64,000 bases of DNA from the NCBI RefSeq assembly GCF_026241515.1, contig NZ_JAPHPW010000001.1, positions 248,001-312,000 of the forward strand, read 5' to 3'. Source of the DNA: Vibrio sp. 14G-20 (lineage in GTDB: Bacteria; Pseudomonadota; Gammaproteobacteria; Enterobacterales; Vibrionaceae). How positions within the stretch are numbered: position 1 is the first letter of the stretch; each line of letters begins with the position of its first letter. Below are positions 46,947 through 57,624 of the stretch, piece by piece. A model generated the notes under the pieces. The model was not told where the DNA came from. It worked only from the letters and a program-made list of their open reading frames with translations, and did not search any database. Made by a program: the position numbers and the translations under genes.

Positions 46947-48134
46947 TTACTTAATAGTAATACGAGCAAACTTACGCTTACCTACTTGGTAAACGGCAGT
47001 ACCTGCTTCAGGTACGAATTTGCTGTCTTCAATCTTCTCGCCTTCAAGCTTAGCCGCGCCTTGCTTGATCATACGCATCGCATCAGAAGTCGAGTTTACA
47101 AGACCTGCTTCTTTTAGAACGTTCGCAATTGGCAGACCAGCTTCGAATTCGAATTCTGGCATTTCATCAGGAACTTGGTTCTTAGCAAAACGGTTAACGA
47201 ACTCTTGCTCAGCGGCTTCAGCATCTGCTTCACTATGGAAACGAGCGATGATCTCTTTAGCAAGAAGCACTTTAACGTCACGCGGGTTCTTACCTGCATC
47301 AACGCCAGCTTTCAGTTCCGCAACTTCTTCAAGAGGACGGAAAGACAGTAGCTCGTAGTAGCTCCACATTAGATCGTCAGAGATAGACATGATCTTACCA
47401 AACATCTCGCTTGGTGCTTCGCTGATACCAATGTAGTTATGCGCAGACTTAGACATCTTCTTAACGCCGTCTAGACCAACAAGTAGTGGCATCATCAGTA
47501 CCGCTTGTGGTTTTTGACCAGCTGCTTTTTGCAGTTCACGACCCATTAGAAGGTTAAACTTCTGGTCAGTACCGCCAAGCTCAACGTCGCTCTCTAGTGC
47601 AACAGAGTCGTGACCTTGTAGAAGTGGGTACATGAATTCGTGGATTGCGATCGGCTGACCGCCAGCGTAACGCTTTTTGAAGTCATCACGCTCAAGCATA
47701 CGAGCAACAGTTTGGTTAGAAGCAAGACGAATCATTCCTTCAGCACCAAGCTCAGATAGCCATTCAGAGTTGAAACGAATTTGTGTTTTCGCAGGATCTA
47801 GAATCTTGAATACTTGCTCTTTGTAAGTTTCAGCATTCTTCAATACGTCTTCACGGCTTAGCGGTGGACGCGTTGAGTTCTTACCTGATGGGTCACCAAC
47901 CATTGCAGTGAAATCACCGATAAGAAATGTCACTTCATGACCAAGCTCTTGGAAAGCACGAAGCTTGTTAAAGATAACCGTATGGCCTAGGTGGATATCT
48001 GGAGCAGTTGGATCGGCACCCAGTTTAATGCGTAAAGGACGACCTTCTTTTAATTTAGCAATCAGTTCGTCTTCTGGAATCAGTTCTTCTACGCCACGTT
48101 TGATCTCGGCTAGTGCAGCTTCAATACTCGCCAT
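46947..48134 (-). CDS. tyrS: Tyrosyl-tRNA synthetase
   Basis: Class I synthetase charging tRNA-Tyr. 395 aa; HLGH (HIGH-type) at 48-51, KMSKS in [10 protein letters not shown], and a C-terminal S4-like RNA-binding domain ([19 protein letters not shown]). The HLGHxV plus roughly 395-residue form is the TyrZ-like type common in vibrios. Divergent from the M23 gene. Confidence 0.96.
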   Translation of the reverse strand: MASIEAALAEIKRGVEELIPEDELIAKLKEGRPLRIKLGADPTAPDIHLGHTVIFNKLRAFQELGHEVTFLIGDFTAMVGDPSGKNSTRPPLSREDVLKNAETYKEQVFKILDPAKTQIRFNSEWLSELGAEGMIRLASNQTVARMLERDDFKKRYAGGQPIAIHEFMYPLLQGHDSVALESDVELGGTDQKFNLLMGRELQKAAGQKPQAVLMMPLLVGLDGVKKMSKSAHNYIGISEAPSEMFGKIMSISDDLMWSYYELLSFRPLEEVAELKAGVDAGKNPRDVKVLLAKEIIARFHSEADAEAAEQEFVNRFAKNQVPDEMPEFEFEAGLPIANVLKEAGLVNSTSDAMRMIKQGAAKLEGEKIEDSKFVPEAGTAVYQVGKRKFARITIK

Positions 48135-48263
48135 TCTTGTTCACTCCCACAGATTTGGCAAAAATACATTAATTAGACATCTTACTTGAATAGCGATGTA
48201 TTTTGAAACCAGTTACACTATTCCGTCGTCGATTTTCATAATATTTACAGAACGAACCGGAAC

Positions 48264-49553
48264 ATGTTGTCTATTTTTGCACGCCTTCCTATTTTGCACC
48301 GGGCTTTTATCGCATTTTTTAGTGCCATAATTTTCGTCGCGATTTTCTTACTCCCCGACGTCAACAGTTTGCGTGACGATTCGGGCGCTTTAGTTGTGGG
48401 AAAACATTACCCACTGACTATCAATGCCTCTGCGCTTATTAGCTCAAGTGATGCACCGCCGACAGCTGTGCTCAATTGGGAGAAATACACTGTTCGTTCT
48501 GGCGAAAGCACCTCGGTTTTATTTGAGCGTATTGGCCTCTCATATCGCTTGCTGCTCACGCTACTCAATACCAATGATGATATTAAGAAACAGCTGTCTA
48601 ATCTAAGACCTGGCGATGTATTGCAGTTCGGCTTCGATGAAAACAACGACCTTATTCTGTTAAAACGACAACTTAGTGCGTTTGAAAGCTTTAAGATCAC
48701 TAAGTCTGGCGATTCATTTTCCTCTAGCTTCGACAAAAAAGAAGTGGCCTACCAATACAATTATGCCGAAGCCAACATCACCTCTAATTTCTGGAACGCT
48801 GGCGTAAGCGCAGGTTTAACTGCAAACCAAATTATGGAACTGGCGGGCATCTTCGGTTGGGATATCGACTTTGCGTTAGATATTCGTAAGAACGACAGCT
48901 TCAAAATCTTATACCAAGAAAAAGTAGTTGAAGGTGAAGTGGTTGGTCGCGGTAAGATCATGGCAGCCGTATTCAAAAACCAAGGCGATTCATTTACCGC
49001 GGTATTAGATGATAAGAGCGGCAACTACTTCGATGAAAATGGTCGAGCAATGAAGAAGGCGTTCTTACGCTCACCGATTGATTTTCGTCGCGTAACATCG
49101 AACTTTAATCCTAACAGGAAACACCCCGTAACCGGTAAGGTTCGAGCTCACCGAGGTACTGACTACGCAGCTCCTGTTGGCACGCCTATCTGGGCAGCCG
49201 GTGACGGTATTGTTCAGAAGTCGGGTTACAACCAATTCAATGGTAACTACGTGTTCATCCGCCACAGCAACACCTACATCACCAAGTACCTACACATGAA
49301 GCGACGTATGGTTAAAACCGGTCAGCGCGTAAAACAAGGCCAAACAATTGGTACTTTGGGTGGTACAGGCCGAGTGACTGGCCCGCACTTACACTATGAA
49401 TTCTTGGTCAATGGCGTACATAAGAATGCGCGTACCGTTAAGTTGCCTCAATCTAAGTCGTTAACGGGTAAAGCAAAAGCAACATTTATTGCGAACTCAG
49501 AGATTAGACTGAATAACCTTGAGCGATACGGCCAGTTACTAGCGACTAATTAG
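48264..49553 (+). CDS. M23 peptidoglycan DD-endopeptidase (ShyC/MepM-like)
   Basis: Envelope zinc endopeptidase that cuts peptide cross-links to allow wall growth. 429 aa: N-terminal membrane anchor (about 15-33), a LysM/OapA-like region (KYTVRSGESTSVLFERIGLS), a middle Csd3-type domain, and the M23 domain with zinc ligands in HRGTDYAAP and GPHLHYEF. Next to tyrS as is V. cholerae VC0630, one of the Shy enzymes (assignment recalled). Monocistronic. Confidence 0.88.
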   Translation: MLSIFARLPILHRAFIAFFSAIIFVAIFLLPDVNSLRDDSGALVVGKHYPLTINASALISSSDAPPTAVLNWEKYTVRSGESTSVLFERIGLSYRLLLTLLNTNDDIKKQLSNLRPGDVLQFGFDENNDLILLKRQLSAFESFKITKSGDSFSSSFDKKEVAYQYNYAEANITSNFWNAGVSAGLTANQIMELAGIFGWDIDFALDIRKNDSFKILYQEKVVEGEVVGRGKIMAAVFKNQGDSFTAVLDDKSGNYFDENGRAMKKAFLRSPIDFRRVTSNFNPNRKHPVTGKVRAHRGTDYAAPVGTPIWAAGDGIVQKSGYNQFNGNYVFIRHSNTYITKYLHMKRRMVKTGQRVKQGQTIGTLGGTGRVTGPHLHYEFLVNGVHKNARTVKLPQSKSLTGKAKATFIANSEIRLNNLERYGQLLATN

Positions 49554-49600
49554 GTTACTCGCGACCAATTAGATTGAAAGCCTAATCACTATAAAGACCA

Positions 49601-49632
49601 AAAGAAGAGCGCCCATTAAGGCGCTCTTCTTT
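49601..49632. terminator. Bidirectional terminator between the M23 and RND genes
   Basis: AAAGAAGAGCGCC / GGCGCTCTTCTTT, perfect 13-bp stem with a 6-nt loop. Confidence 0.92.
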
Positions 49633-49656
49633 ATGTTCATCGAACCACTGTATCTA

Positions 49657-52600
49657 CTATTTTTCAGGCTTCTTGTCTCGCCCTAGCATTAACAGACAAG
49701 GCGTCAGTACCAAGGTTAAGACTGTAGCGAATGCTAAACCTCCCGCAATTGCCGTAGCAAGTTGCGACCACCATTGAGTGCTCGGTGCACCAAACTCAAT
49801 TTTTTGGTTAATCAAATCGATGTTCATCTCTAGCACCATCGGCATCAAGCTTAAAATGGTGGTAACCGTGGTCAGCATTACTGGTCTTAAACGTTGCACA
49901 CCCGTTCTCAGAATCGCATCTCGCTTATCTAAGCCCCTTTTAATCAACTGGTTATAGGTATCGATCAGCACGATGTTGTTATTCACCACTATACCTGCCA
50001 GTGCAATCACTCCAATACCAGACATCACGATACCAAACGGGCGTTGGAAGATAAGCAAACCAACAAACACACCAACTGTTGAGAACAACACCGCACTAAG
50101 AATTAAAAACGCTTGATAGAAACTATTGAACTGAGTAATCAAAATCAACGCCATTACCGCCAGTGCAACCAAAAAAGCACTTTGTAAGAAGGCTGAAGAA
50201 TTTTCTTGTTCTTCATTTTGACCTCGGATACGGAACTCAACGCTACTCGGTAAGCCCAACTCGCTTAACGCTTGCTCAATCTTTGGCAATTCAAGGGCAA
50301 GGTTATAACCCTCTTCCATATCAGCCATGATGTTCACCACACGCTTACCATCGAGGCGTTTAATCGTATCTTGCTTATGGTCGGGAACAATCTGAGCAAA
50401 GTTGGTGATCGGAACAAGACCAGCCGGTGTTTTGACTCTTAACTGGTCAAAGCGGCCAATGTCTCTCTTATCATTCGGGTAACGCACTAAGATATCGACT
50501 TCTTCTGATGAGTCATCAGGGAGGTAATCACCGATCTTTAATCCATTAGTCACGAATTGGACGGTATTACCCACCAAGGTCGCGTCTGCTGCAAAACGCG
50601 CAGCATCATCTCGGCGGATATCCACCTTCCAATCAATACCATCTTTGCTCGCAGTATCGCTGATGTTAGTCAGTGCCTGATTACCATCAGCCCAGTTTCT
50701 GACGATCTTGGCCGCCTGATCTAACTGCTCGGGAGTTTTGGCTGAGAGTTCAATCACTAAGTCATTTTCAACCGGAGGCCCCGCGTCTGGAAACTTATAT
50801 TCAATCTCGACCCCTGCGTATTGATCGGTTTGCACTTTTAACTCTTCAATGATCGCCTTAACACTGCGGCGGTATTGCCAATCAACGGGAGTAATCGATA
50901 TCAAACCAATCTGGTCATCACCGCCAGTACGTGTATAAACCGTGTCAAACTCATCATGATTGAGCATCTTTCGTTCAATATCGCGCATGATCAAATCTTT
51001 TTCTTGAATAGACAGATCACCATGAGATCGAACTTTGACGTTGAAGAATGGAGGGTCCACTTCTGGGAAAAACTCAGCACCTAGACCCGCTTTTGAATAA
51101 GTAAAAGCAACCGCAACTGCGAGTAATATCGCACTGAAAAGAATCTTAAATGGGTGTTTAATCGCAATCGAAAGCGTGTGGTAATACGCCTTGGTTAAAC
51201 CCGTCGCTTGTGAGAAATCGCCATTGTGCAATGCCACCATTCGCGCTTGGCTTTGGGGTGATACGTATTGAGGTTTACCGATCAAGCCACCTAGGACTGG
51301 AACAAACAGCAACGCCATAATCAATGAAGCAGTTAACGTGGCAATCAATGTTAATGGTAGGAACTTCATGAATTCACCCGTCACATCCGGCCAAAACAGT
51401 AACGGAGCAAATGCAGCCAAGGTTGTAGCCGTTGATGCCGTTATTGGCCACGCCATTCGTTTCGCTGCATCTCGGTAAGCGGCTTTACGCCCTTCACCTT
51501 CTTGCATTCGCCTGTCTGCAAACTCGGTCACCACAATCGCACCATCGACCAACATACCCACTGCCATAATCAGAGAGAACAACACTACGATGTTGACGGT
51601 TAAGCCAAACACGGAAAGGACCAGTAACCCGGTAAGAAAGGAGCCTGGGATTGAAATACCCACTAACAAAGCGGTACGCGCACCAAGAATCGCGATGATA
51701 ACGATAACCACCAAAATAATGGCAGATAGAATATTATTTTGAAGATCGTTAAGCATGATCTTCACATCTTTAGATTCATCCCAGGTGTATTTGACCAACA
51801 GGTTATTGGGCCATTCCGCTTGTTGCTGAGCACTAGCCATTACCGCTTTGACTAGCTCAACTGTTTCGATGATGTTCTCACCTGCACGCTTCTTGATATC
51901 CAACACCACCGCAGATTTGCCATCTAAACGAGCAAAGCTTTCAGGATCTCGAAACGCTCGACGAACCGTGGCGACATCGCCAAAAGTGACTACCTGTTTA
52001 CCATCCACTTTAATAGGCAACTCAAGCACGTCTTTTAAGGAATTAAACACCGAAGGGACTTTGACAGAGAAACGTCCGTAGCCAGTGTCAACAAAACCTG
52101 CGGCAACGACTCGATTGTTCAGAGCGATCAGATTGTAGATATCCGCTTGATCTAAGCTATAGCTCTCCATCAATAACGGATCGACAATGATCTCAACGAT
52201 GTCATCACGATCGCCCGCAATATCGACTTCAAGGATTTGGCGATAGCTTTCTAATTTATCTCCGAGCTCTCGGGCAATTTGCACTATGGTGCGATCAGGA
52301 ACGGTACCAAACAAAACAACTGACAACACAGGTTGCTCAGACGCGAGTGTTACTTCATTTACGGTCGGCTCGTCACTGTCTTCTGGCAGTTTTGGTTTAG
52401 CCAGATCAACCGCGTCACGCACATCGGCCATCGCTTTGGTGAGATCGACGCCGACATTAAACTCCAACACCACAGAGGCGTGGCCTTCAGCTGCGGTTGC
52501 CGTCATCTCTTTTACGCCCTCAATCGACCTCAGCTCTTGTTCTATCGGCCTAACCAATAAACGTTCTGCATCGGTTGGCGAAATACCTTGGTGCCCGACA

Positions 52601-52746
52601 GAAACGTAAATAATCGGGATGGTGATATCAGGGCTCGATTCTTTGGGTATCGTGATATAGGTAATAACACCTGCAACAAGAATAAGCGCCAAAAGGGAGA
52701 GCATTGTTCGAGCACGAGACAAAGCTGCATCAATAATTGAATACAT
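49657..52746 (-). CDS. RND efflux pump inner-membrane permease (VexM-like)
   Basis: 1029 aa with the RND layout: helix 1, large periplasmic loop, helices 2-7, second periplasmic loop, helices 8-12. Proton-relay region MAVGMLVDGAIVVTEFADRR in helix 4. ATG at 52746 with AGGAG 7 nt upstream. Its gene follows the adaptor gene by 10 nt. Probably the VexLM system (VC0628-VC0629) by position; substrates unknown. No outer-membrane channel gene is linked, so TolC is the likely partner. Confidence 0.9.
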   Translation of the reverse strand: MYSIIDAALSRARTMLSLLALILVAGVITYITIPKESSPDITIPIIYVSVGHQGISPTDAERLLVRPIEQELRSIEGVKEMTATAAEGHASVVLEFNVGVDLTKAMADVRDAVDLAKPKLPEDSDEPTVNEVTLASEQPVLSVVLFGTVPDRTIVQIARELGDKLESYRQILEVDIAGDRDDIVEIIVDPLLMESYSLDQADIYNLIALNNRVVAAGFVDTGYGRFSVKVPSVFNSLKDVLELPIKVDGKQVVTFGDVATVRRAFRDPESFARLDGKSAVVLDIKKRAGENIIETVELVKAVMASAQQQAEWPNNLLVKYTWDESKDVKIMLNDLQNNILSAIILVVIVIIAILGARTALLVGISIPGSFLTGLLVLSVFGLTVNIVVLFSLIMAVGMLVDGAIVVTEFADRRMQEGEGRKAAYRDAAKRMAWPITASTATTLAAFAPLLFWPDVTGEFMKFLPLTLIATLTASLIMALLFVPVLGGLIGKPQYVSPQSQARMVALHNGDFSQATGLTKAYYHTLSIAIKHPFKILFSAILLAVAVAFTYSKAGLGAEFFPEVDPPFFNVKVRSHGDLSIQEKDLIMRDIERKMLNHDEFDTVYTRTGGDDQIGLISITPVDWQYRRSVKAIIEELKVQTDQYAGVEIEYKFPDAGPPVENDLVIELSAKTPEQLDQAAKIVRNWADGNQALTNISDTASKDGIDWKVDIRRDDAARFAADATLVGNTVQFVTNGLKIGDYLPDDSSEEVDILVRYPNDKRDIGRFDQLRVKTPAGLVPITNFAQIVPDHKQDTIKRLDGKRVVNIMADMEEGYNLALELPKIEQALSELGLPSSVEFRIRGQNEEQENSSAFLQSAFLVALAVMALILITQFNSFYQAFLILSAVLFSTVGVFVGLLIFQRPFGIVMSGIGVIALAGIVVNNNIVLIDTYNQLIKRGLDKRDAILRTGVQRLRPVMLTTVTTILSLMPMVLEMNIDLINQKIEFGAPSTQWWSQLATAIAGGLAFATVLTLVLTPCLLMLGRDKKPEK

Positions 52747-52756
52747 CGGCAATCTC

Positions 52757-53881
52757 CTACTCAGCGGTTACGTTAGAGGGTTCAGCACCTTGCTCAACAG
52801 CAATCACAGAATCACCATCACGCACAAAACCTTGGCCTACGGTGATGATATCGACGCGTTGACCCAGCCCAGTGAGCCACACTCCATCTTGTTCTGCCTT
52901 TACTAATTGGATGCCCACAAACTTCACCGTTGGTGAGTCACTAGCAGAGACCAAGGTTTTGACCCCGAGGTTACCCGCCTCATCCAATGCCAGCATCGCC
53001 GGTGTTATCTTGATTGCGTCTCTTGTTTCTAGATTGAGGGTTACTTCAGCACTGACACCCGCAGGTAACAGACCATCGGAGTTATCGATTTCAATCTCGA
53101 TAGGGAAAGTATTGGTTGAGGCCGAGGAGATTCTAGATACATAACGCAAGCGCCCTTCCGCCTCTTCTCTCCCTAACAAGCGAACCAAAGCAGATTGATT
53201 GACTAACAGGTGTTGGATATGGCGTTCACTGACATCGGCCTCAATAACCAAAGGATCAAGGTCAATCACACCAGCTACAGGGTCTCCAACACCAACGAAA
53301 TCACCCAACTCGACCTTCAAATCTTGAACCACACCCGAAAAAGGCGAGGTAATAACAGTATTCTTTAAAGCCAATTCCGCATTGCGCATCATGGCCTTAG
53401 CTTCAGTTAAGGATGCCTCTGCTGTGGTGTAGGCGATCTCACCTTGCAGACCTCTTTTCTTAAGTGACTGCGCCGCTTTGAACTCTTTCTGCTTCAAACG
53501 ATATAAAGCCGATGCTCGCTCTAACTGTATTTCCAAATCACCTTTATCGATCTGAGCAATAGCCTGCCCTGCTTTAACCGCATCGCCTTTCACAACGTTC
53601 AACCTGACAATCTTGCCCGCAACTTCCGCTCCTAATCGAGCATGCCTATCGGGCGCCGTTCGACCGTATAAATCAATGGTTTTAAAGGTCGGTGATGAAG
53701 TGAATGTTTGAAAGGAAACCTTAGCCAACGGGATTTCTGTCGCCTTTTTTTCAGGTGACTCTTCTGCTTGCCCTGCGCCTAACCCAAGCCAGATAGACAA
53801 CAACACAACTAGAGTCAGAGAAACCAGCCATGGCTGCTTCAATTTCTGAAAAAGTGGTGAGTTAGAAAATAGAGTGGGCAT
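52757..53881 (-). CDS. RND efflux periplasmic adaptor (VexL-like)
   Basis: 374-aa membrane-fusion protein: N-terminal anchor helix (about 18-38), lipoyl half motifs GAEVAGKIVRLNVVKGDAVKAG and VVQDLKVELGDFVGVGDPVAG around a coiled-coil hairpin, then the beta-barrel and proximal domains. ATG at 53881 with AGGA upstream. Operon with the permease. No regulator gene is adjacent. Confidence 0.9.
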   Translation of the reverse strand: MPTLFSNSPLFQKLKQPWLVSLTLVVLLSIWLGLGAGQAEESPEKKATEIPLAKVSFQTFTSSPTFKTIDLYGRTAPDRHARLGAEVAGKIVRLNVVKGDAVKAGQAIAQIDKGDLEIQLERASALYRLKQKEFKAAQSLKKRGLQGEIAYTTAEASLTEAKAMMRNAELALKNTVITSPFSGVVQDLKVELGDFVGVGDPVAGVIDLDPLVIEADVSERHIQHLLVNQSALVRLLGREEAEGRLRYVSRISSASTNTFPIEIEIDNSDGLLPAGVSAEVTLNLETRDAIKITPAMLALDEAGNLGVKTLVSASDSPTVKFVGIQLVKAEQDGVWLTGLGQRVDIITVGQGFVRDGDSVIAVEQGAEPSNVTAE

Positions 53882-54071
53882 AACAAATCCTTTTGTCCGA
53901 TGTGATTAAGACGCGCTAAATGGCTTAACACTGTCATGTGCAACTTCCTGATACACATAGGTAACCTTAACAGACCAAAACCAAACGAAGTTGGACGCTA
54001 TCGACAGTTTAAAAAATATGCCGTGTACTAAAAATGAGAGGAATGCTTTGAAAAGTAATAAGTTACTAGGT

Positions 54072-54103
54072 AAAAAAAAACGCCGAACATAAGTTCGGCG
54101 TTT
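54072..54103 (-). terminator. Terminator after erpA
   Basis: AAACGCCGAAC / GTTCGGCGTTT with a 4-nt loop, then T8-9 on the minus strand. Confidence 0.92.
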
Positions 54104-54150
54104 GAAATGTATCTAATGCAGCTTTGAGCTCAAGCTATTTTCAACTCATG

Positions 54151-54492
54151 CTAGACGCTGAATGATGCGCCACAACCACATGTTGTTGTCGCGTTCGGGT
54201 TGTTCACAAAGAAACGTGCGCCTTCTAGGCCTTCTGTGTAATCAACCATGCCGCCCATCAAGTACTGTAGGCTCATAGGGTCAACAACTAGCGTTACACC
54301 GCTGTTTACAATCGTAGTGTCGCCATCATTTACTTTTTCATCAAATGTGAAGCCGTATTGGAAACCACTACAACCACCACCTGTAATATATACACGTAGT
54401 TTTAGTTCTGGGTTTTCTTCTTCAGCAATTAGCGTTTGTACGCGGGTAGCTGCTGCATCAGAAAAAGACAATGGGATATTTACTTCGCTCAC
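54151..54492 (-). CDS. erpA: Iron-sulfur carrier ErpA
   Basis: A-type carrier that delivers 4Fe-4S clusters to apoproteins, including IspG/IspH. 113 aa from a GTG at 54492 ([15 protein letters not shown]), with AGAGG 5 nt upstream; this matches the family start. Ligand cysteines are in [11 protein letters not shown] and CGCGASFSV. Divergent from hemL. Confidence 0.95.
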   Translation of the reverse strand: MSEVNIPLSFSDAAATRVQTLIAEEENPELKLRVYITGGGCSGFQYGFTFDEKVNDGDTTIVNSGVTLVVDPMSLQYLMGGMVDYTEGLEGARFFVNNPNATTTCGCGASFSV

Positions 54493-54788
54493 GACAACCT
54501 CTCTTACCTGTGTCAAAAACAACATGATACAAATCTAATTCGAGACCATAGTTGTTGAGTATTTTCTTATATTCTGATGATTATCTAATACCTGACTGAA
54601 ACGTTCAAGTATTCACCACCGGATCGGTCCTTTTACCGCTGTAAACTCGCCAATATCTAACAATTAAAACGTGTAACCACACAAAACAACCAGATTCGGG
54701 TGATTATCTGGGCGAAAGCATTCCTACTTGGATTTTGGATAGGTACAATGCGTGCCAATTGGTCCGACAGTCAAAAGAGGATATATCA

Positions 54789-56084
54789 ATGACCAAATCA
54801 GCAGAGCTATACGAAAAAGCACAGCAAACTATTCCTGGTGGCGTAAACTCTCCAGTTCGTGCATTCAATGGCGTAGGTGGTTCTCCAATCTTCGTTGAAC
54901 GCGCTGACGGCCCACTTATTTTTGATGCTGATGGTAAAGCGTATATCGACTACGTTGGCTCTTGGGGTCCAATGATCCTTGGTCACAACCACGCTGTTAT
55001 TCGTGATGCTGTGATTGCAGCAGCTCAACGCGGCCTTAGCTTCGGTGCTCCAACCGAAACTGAAATCAAAATGGCTGAACTTGTATCTGAGATGGTTCCA
55101 TCGATGGAACAGCTACGTATGGTGAGCTCAGGTACAGAAGCAACCATGAGTGCGATTCGTCTTGCTCGTGGCTTCACTGGTCGTGACAAGATTCTTAAGT
55201 TTGAAGGCTGCTACCACGGCCACGCAGACAGCCTACTTGTAAAAGCTGGTTCTGGCGCACTGACTTTAGGTCAACCAAGCTCTCCTGGCGTACCTGCTGA
55301 TTTTGCGAAACTAACGCTAACAGCAACCTTCAACAATCTAGATTCAGTACGTGAAATCTTCGCAGCAAACAAAGGCGAGATCGCTTGTATCATCGTTGAA
55401 CCAGTAGCGGGCAACATGAACTGTATCCCTCCTGTCGAAGGCTTCCACGAAGGTCTACGTGAAATCTGTGACCAAGAGGGTGCATTGCTAATCTTTGATG
55501 AAGTAATGACAGGTTTCCGCGTTGCTGAAGGTTGTGCTCAGGCTTACTACAACATCAAGCCAGACCTAACGTGTCTTGGTAAAGTGATTGGCGGCGGCAT
55601 GCCAGTGGGTGCTTTCGGTGGTCGTAAAGACGTGATGCAATACATCGCACCAACGGGCCCAGTTTACCAAGCAGGTACGCTTTCAGGTAACCCTGTTGCA
55701 ATGGCTGCTGGCTACGCATGTTTGAACCTTCTACGAGAAGAAGGCAACGAAAAGCGTCTAGCTTCAAAAACTAAGCAGTTGGCAAAAGGCTTCAAGCAAC
55801 TTGCTGACAAGCACGGCATCCCAATGCTAGTTCACCAAGTTGGCGGTATGTTTGGTTTCTTCTTCACAGATCAAGAAACTGTGACGTGCTACGAAGATGT
55901 AACTAAGTGTGATGTAGAACGCTTCAAGCGCTTCTTCCACCTAATGTTAGATCACGGTGTTTACCTTGCACCTTCAGCATTCGAAGCAAGCTTTACTTCT
56001 CTTGCTCATGGTTCTAAAGAACTGGATGCAACACTAGAAGCTGCTGACCGCTCTCTTGCGATCATCGCTGCTGAGAGCAAATAG
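54789..56084 (+). CDS. hemL: Glutamate-1-semialdehyde 2,1-aminomutase
   Basis: PLP enzyme making 5-aminolevulinate for haem. 431 aa from ATG at 54789 ([20 protein letters not shown]) with GAGG 8 nt upstream; the frame extending to 54735 is rejected. PLP lysine lies in [17 protein letters not shown], phosphate contacts in VSSGTEATM. Monocistronic. Confidence 0.97.
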   Translation: MTKSAELYEKAQQTIPGGVNSPVRAFNGVGGSPIFVERADGPLIFDADGKAYIDYVGSWGPMILGHNHAVIRDAVIAAAQRGLSFGAPTETEIKMAELVSEMVPSMEQLRMVSSGTEATMSAIRLARGFTGRDKILKFEGCYHGHADSLLVKAGSGALTLGQPSSPGVPADFAKLTLTATFNNLDSVREIFAANKGEIACIIVEPVAGNMNCIPPVEGFHEGLREICDQEGALLIFDEVMTGFRVAEGCAQAYYNIKPDLTCLGKVIGGGMPVGAFGGRKDVMQYIAPTGPVYQAGTLSGNPVAMAAGYACLNLLREEGNEKRLASKTKQLAKGFKQLADKHGIPMLVHQVGGMFGFFFTDQETVTCYEDVTKCDVERFKRFFHLMLDHGVYLAPSAFEASFTSLAHGSKELDATLEAADRSLAIIAAESK

Positions 56085-56121
56085 TCGAAAGCACTTTATA
56101 AGTCGCTAACCGATTGAATTT

Positions 56122-56149
56122 AGGGCTGCATTAAATGCAGCCCTTTTTT
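56122..56149 (+). terminator. Terminator after hemL
   Basis: AGGGCTGCA / TGCAGCCCT stem, loop TTAAA, then T6. Confidence 0.9.
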
Positions 56150-56226
56150 ATACATAGCGTTCATTAGCCACAAACATGACAGCTTTTTTTGGCCGTCGAT
56201 TAAGGCTAAAGCTGAGCTAAAAGCGA

Positions 56227-56352
56227 TTAACGTTCCCAGAAAAGGAAAACCAACAACATCAAGGTACCAAGGAACATTCTGAACCAAGGGATCTCTTTTT
56301 TTGTTTGCTGTTCTTCGTCTTGGCATTTCTTATCTTTATTACAGCATCCCAT
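56227..56352 (-). CDS. 41-aa Cys-rich single-helix membrane microprotein
   Basis: ORF beginning MGCCNKDKKCQDEEQQTKKE and ending FRMFLGTLMLLVFLFWER. Three N-terminal Cys with Lys/Asp, a charged linker and one hydrophobic helix. Strong ribosome-binding site GAGGAG 8 nt before the ATG at 56352. Oriented against hemL and the permease. The MGCC start could be a lipidation or metal-binding tail. Family not recognised; function unknown. Confidence 0.65.
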   Translation of the reverse strand: MGCCNKDKKCQDEEQQTKKEIPWFRMFLGTLMLLVFLFWER

Positions 56353-56428
56353 TATCAAAACTCCTCATTGCTAACTCTCTGTTTTGCAGCCATTATAAAC
56401 TCAGAACGCAAATATAGAGACCATTAAC

Positions 56429-57514
56429 GTGTCAGAAAAACTCAAAATCAATACCAGCCACTGGGTGATCATCATTGCCCTACTTGCGGCGGCTTATGCT
56501 TGTTACCTGCTTATCGAGCCGTACGTCAACTCAATCGTGATGGCCTTTATCATTTCACTATTGATGTTCCCAATCCATGAGTGGCTTGAAAAAAAGCTCC
56601 CAAATAAAGAAAACATCGTCTCTCTGCTGTCTTGTGTGATTCTGACTTTCATTATTGTTATCCCTTTATTGGCAGTATTCGCAGCAATTGTTCAGCAAGG
56701 TTCTCTGTTCTCTCAAAATACTTACCAATGGGTAACACACGGCGGCATTCAGACTCTGTTTGCTCACCCACTGGTGGTCAAAGCGTTGTCGTTTGTGAAT
56801 AACTACCTGCCTTTCGACAACATTGAGCCTCAAGCCATCGCACAGAAAGTCGGTGAGTTTGCGACCAGCTTTGGTTCAAAACTGGTTGGTATCAGTGCGA
56901 AAATCCTTGGTGATGCGACCAACTTCTTGATGGATTTCTTCTTGATGCTGTTTGTTTTGTTCTTCTTATTACGAGATCACGACAAAATCATCAGTGTGGT
57001 TCGTCATATTCTTCCGCTGTCTCGTAGCCAAGAAGACAAACTTCTAACAGAGATAGAGCAAGTATCAAAATCAGCTGTAATGGGTTCATTCTTAACCGCA
57101 ATAGCACAAGGTTTTGCGGGCGGTTTAGGTATGTGGATTGCCGGTTTCCCAGGACTCTTCTGGGGCACTATGATGGGCTTTGCCTCTTTCATCCCTGTGG
57201 TGGGTACCGCATTAATCTGGATCCCAGCAGCAACTTACTTGTTCCTAACTGGTGATACCACGTGGGCGATTTTCCTAACGGTTTACTGTGTAGCGATTGT
57301 TGGTTCAATTGATAACTTGCTACGTCCGCTGCTAATGCAAGGCAGTGCAGGCATGAATACCCTAATGATCTTCTTCTCACTATTGGGCGGTATTCAACTG
57401 TTTGGCCTAATTGGTCTTATCTACGGCCCACTGATTTTTGCGATTACCATTGTCCTATTCAACATCTACGATGAAGAGTTTAAGGACTTTTTAAATCAGC
57501 AAGACAAGAGTTAA
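56429..57514 (+). CDS. AI-2E/PerM family permease
   Basis: 361-aa inner-membrane protein with about eight helices. The family pattern of long amphipathic middle segment plus the PVVGTALIWIPAATYLFLTGD and GIQLFGLIGLIYGPL region is clear. Start is a GTG at 56429; no strong ribosome-binding site. The family includes the E. coli AI-2 exporter TqsA and Na+/H+ antiporters, so the substrate is not certain. Confidence 0.85.
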   Translation: MSEKLKINTSHWVIIIALLAAAYACYLLIEPYVNSIVMAFIISLLMFPIHEWLEKKLPNKENIVSLLSCVILTFIIVIPLLAVFAAIVQQGSLFSQNTYQWVTHGGIQTLFAHPLVVKALSFVNNYLPFDNIEPQAIAQKVGEFATSFGSKLVGISAKILGDATNFLMDFFLMLFVLFFLLRDHDKIISVVRHILPLSRSQEDKLLTEIEQVSKSAVMGSFLTAIAQGFAGGLGMWIAGFPGLFWGTMMGFASFIPVVGTALIWIPAATYLFLTGDTTWAIFLTVYCVAIVGSIDNLLRPLLMQGSAGMNTLMIFFSLLGGIQLFGLIGLIYGPLIFAITIVLFNIYDEEFKDFLNQQDKS

Positions 57515-57624
57515 ACCGCTCTTCAATCACTTACTTGCCGAACGAGTATTAAACACTTCAAGCTTTGGGCGGATTATGCGAAAATCCGCCCTCATTTTTT
57601 GCTAACGATTCAACAGAGTGTCCT

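Noticed and set aside
56120..56326. 68-codon frame on the minus strand beside hemL
   Set aside because: It runs through the hemL terminator, has no ribosome-binding site, and overlaps the 41-codon frame that has a strong site and protein-like composition.
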